Source of the DNA: Mesorhizobium jarvisii
GTDB lineage: Bacteria > Pseudomonadota > Alphaproteobacteria > Rhizobiales > Rhizobiaceae
Length of the DNA stretch: 64,000 nucleotides
Direction: 5' to 3'
Assembly (NCBI RefSeq): GCF_003601985.1
Contig: NZ_QZXA01000003.1
Span: 62,001 to 126,000 of the forward strand
A program made the translations under genes and the position numbers. Below, piece after piece: positions 63,852 to 64,000 of the stretch (within the stretch, counting starts at the first letter, position 1; each line of letters opens with the position of its first letter). Below the pieces are notes generated by a model. That model made no database searches. It saw only the letters and a list, made by a program, of their open reading frames with translations, and had not been told where the DNA came from.

Positions 63852-64000
63852 CTACCACATCGTCTGCTTGTATTCTTCGTCGAGCCAGCGGTCCGTCGCC
63901 TCGGCCGAATCGGCGACCACCAGCTGGTCGCGCAGGATCTGGCCGAGCGTCGGCAGCGTCGCGCGGTCGTACCAGGTGTCGGGCTTCCACAGATCAGAGC
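63852..64000 (-). CDS. C-terminal part of a protein, possibly PNPOx-family flavin-binding (runs off right edge)
   Basis: The last 48 residues of a protein read SDLWKPDTWYDRATLPTLGQ, then LRDQLVVADSAEATDRWL and end DEEYKQTMW. The pattern (LWKP, then a Trp/Pro-rich stretch, then a LPTLGQILRDQL-like helix) is like the end of pyridoxamine-phosphate-oxidase-family FMN-binding proteins, but the fragment is too short for a firm call. It lies just upstream of the FMN reductase gene on the same strand. Confidence 0.45.
   Translation of the reverse strand, partial: SDLWKPDTWYDRATLPTLGQILRDQLVVADSAEATDRWLDEEYKQTMW

Overview
The window is high-GC alphaproteobacterial chromosome. Gene content and order, the intergenic palindromes, a GTTC-N7-GTTC LexA box and families such as IalB, DUF2794, DUF1236 and a putative ybhL leader all point to Rhizobiales, most likely Mesorhizobium or a close relative; this assignment is inferred from style and families, not from a search. 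No rRNA, tRNA, CRISPR array, transposase, phage gene or plasmid function was seen. The gene set is mostly housekeeping, with small accessory genes between.

Layout. 1-596 is the 5' part of imuA (SOS mutagenesis), reading off the left edge behind a LexA box. 0.8-9 kb holds a zincin metallopeptidase, a CitE-like lyase, a membrane protein coupled to a two-component system (DUF4173, response regulator, histidine kinase), an FAD oxidoreductase and a DUF72 protein. 9-10.4 kb is an ArsR plus two SRPBCC genes behind a perfect palindromic operator. 11-15 kb carries leuD and leuB around an exported protein with an Ivy-like (lysozyme inhibitor) C-terminus, a RidA and a VOC protein. 15-21 kb has a MarR/SRPBCC pair, two tandem DUF805 paralogues with nucleic-acid-binding-like N-termini, a glycosyltransferase and a DbpA-like RNA helicase. 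21-26 kb has asd and small enzymes and membrane proteins. 27.5-30 kb is ffh, chorismate mutase and rpsP. 30-35 kb is rich in exported proteins, including two that share a two-cysteine module. 35-42 kb has argG, a MHYT-GGDEF-EAL protein, a LysE exporter and rlmN coupled to two membrane proteins. 42-47 kb has a ClC transporter, IalB, a PCD/DCoH enzyme, a frameshifted low-molecular-weight phosphatase and thpR. 47-52 kb is the tesA/ybbA/ybbP cluster and a Bax-inhibitor-1 protein behind a putative ybhL leader. 52-58.5 kb has a GNAT, an 8-bp tandem array, DUF2794, a ubiA remnant, DUF1223, a ceramidase-family protein and acnA. 58.8-61 kb is a cytochrome c maturation cluster, ccmA-ccmB-ccmD-ccmG, with no ccmC. 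The right end has DUF1127, an SMP-30 lactonase, a tautomerase and a flavin reductase.

The most interesting observations are the Cys-repeat exported proteins at 34-35 kb, the absence of ccmC between ccmB and ccmD, two genes that each appear to have lost one base (33.5 and 46.2 kb), the decayed ubiA-like fragment at 53.8 kb, the 14-copy octamer array at 52.8 kb, and several families of dispersed palindromic intergenic repeats. No clearly new defence, secretion or biosynthetic system could be established from the sequence alone.
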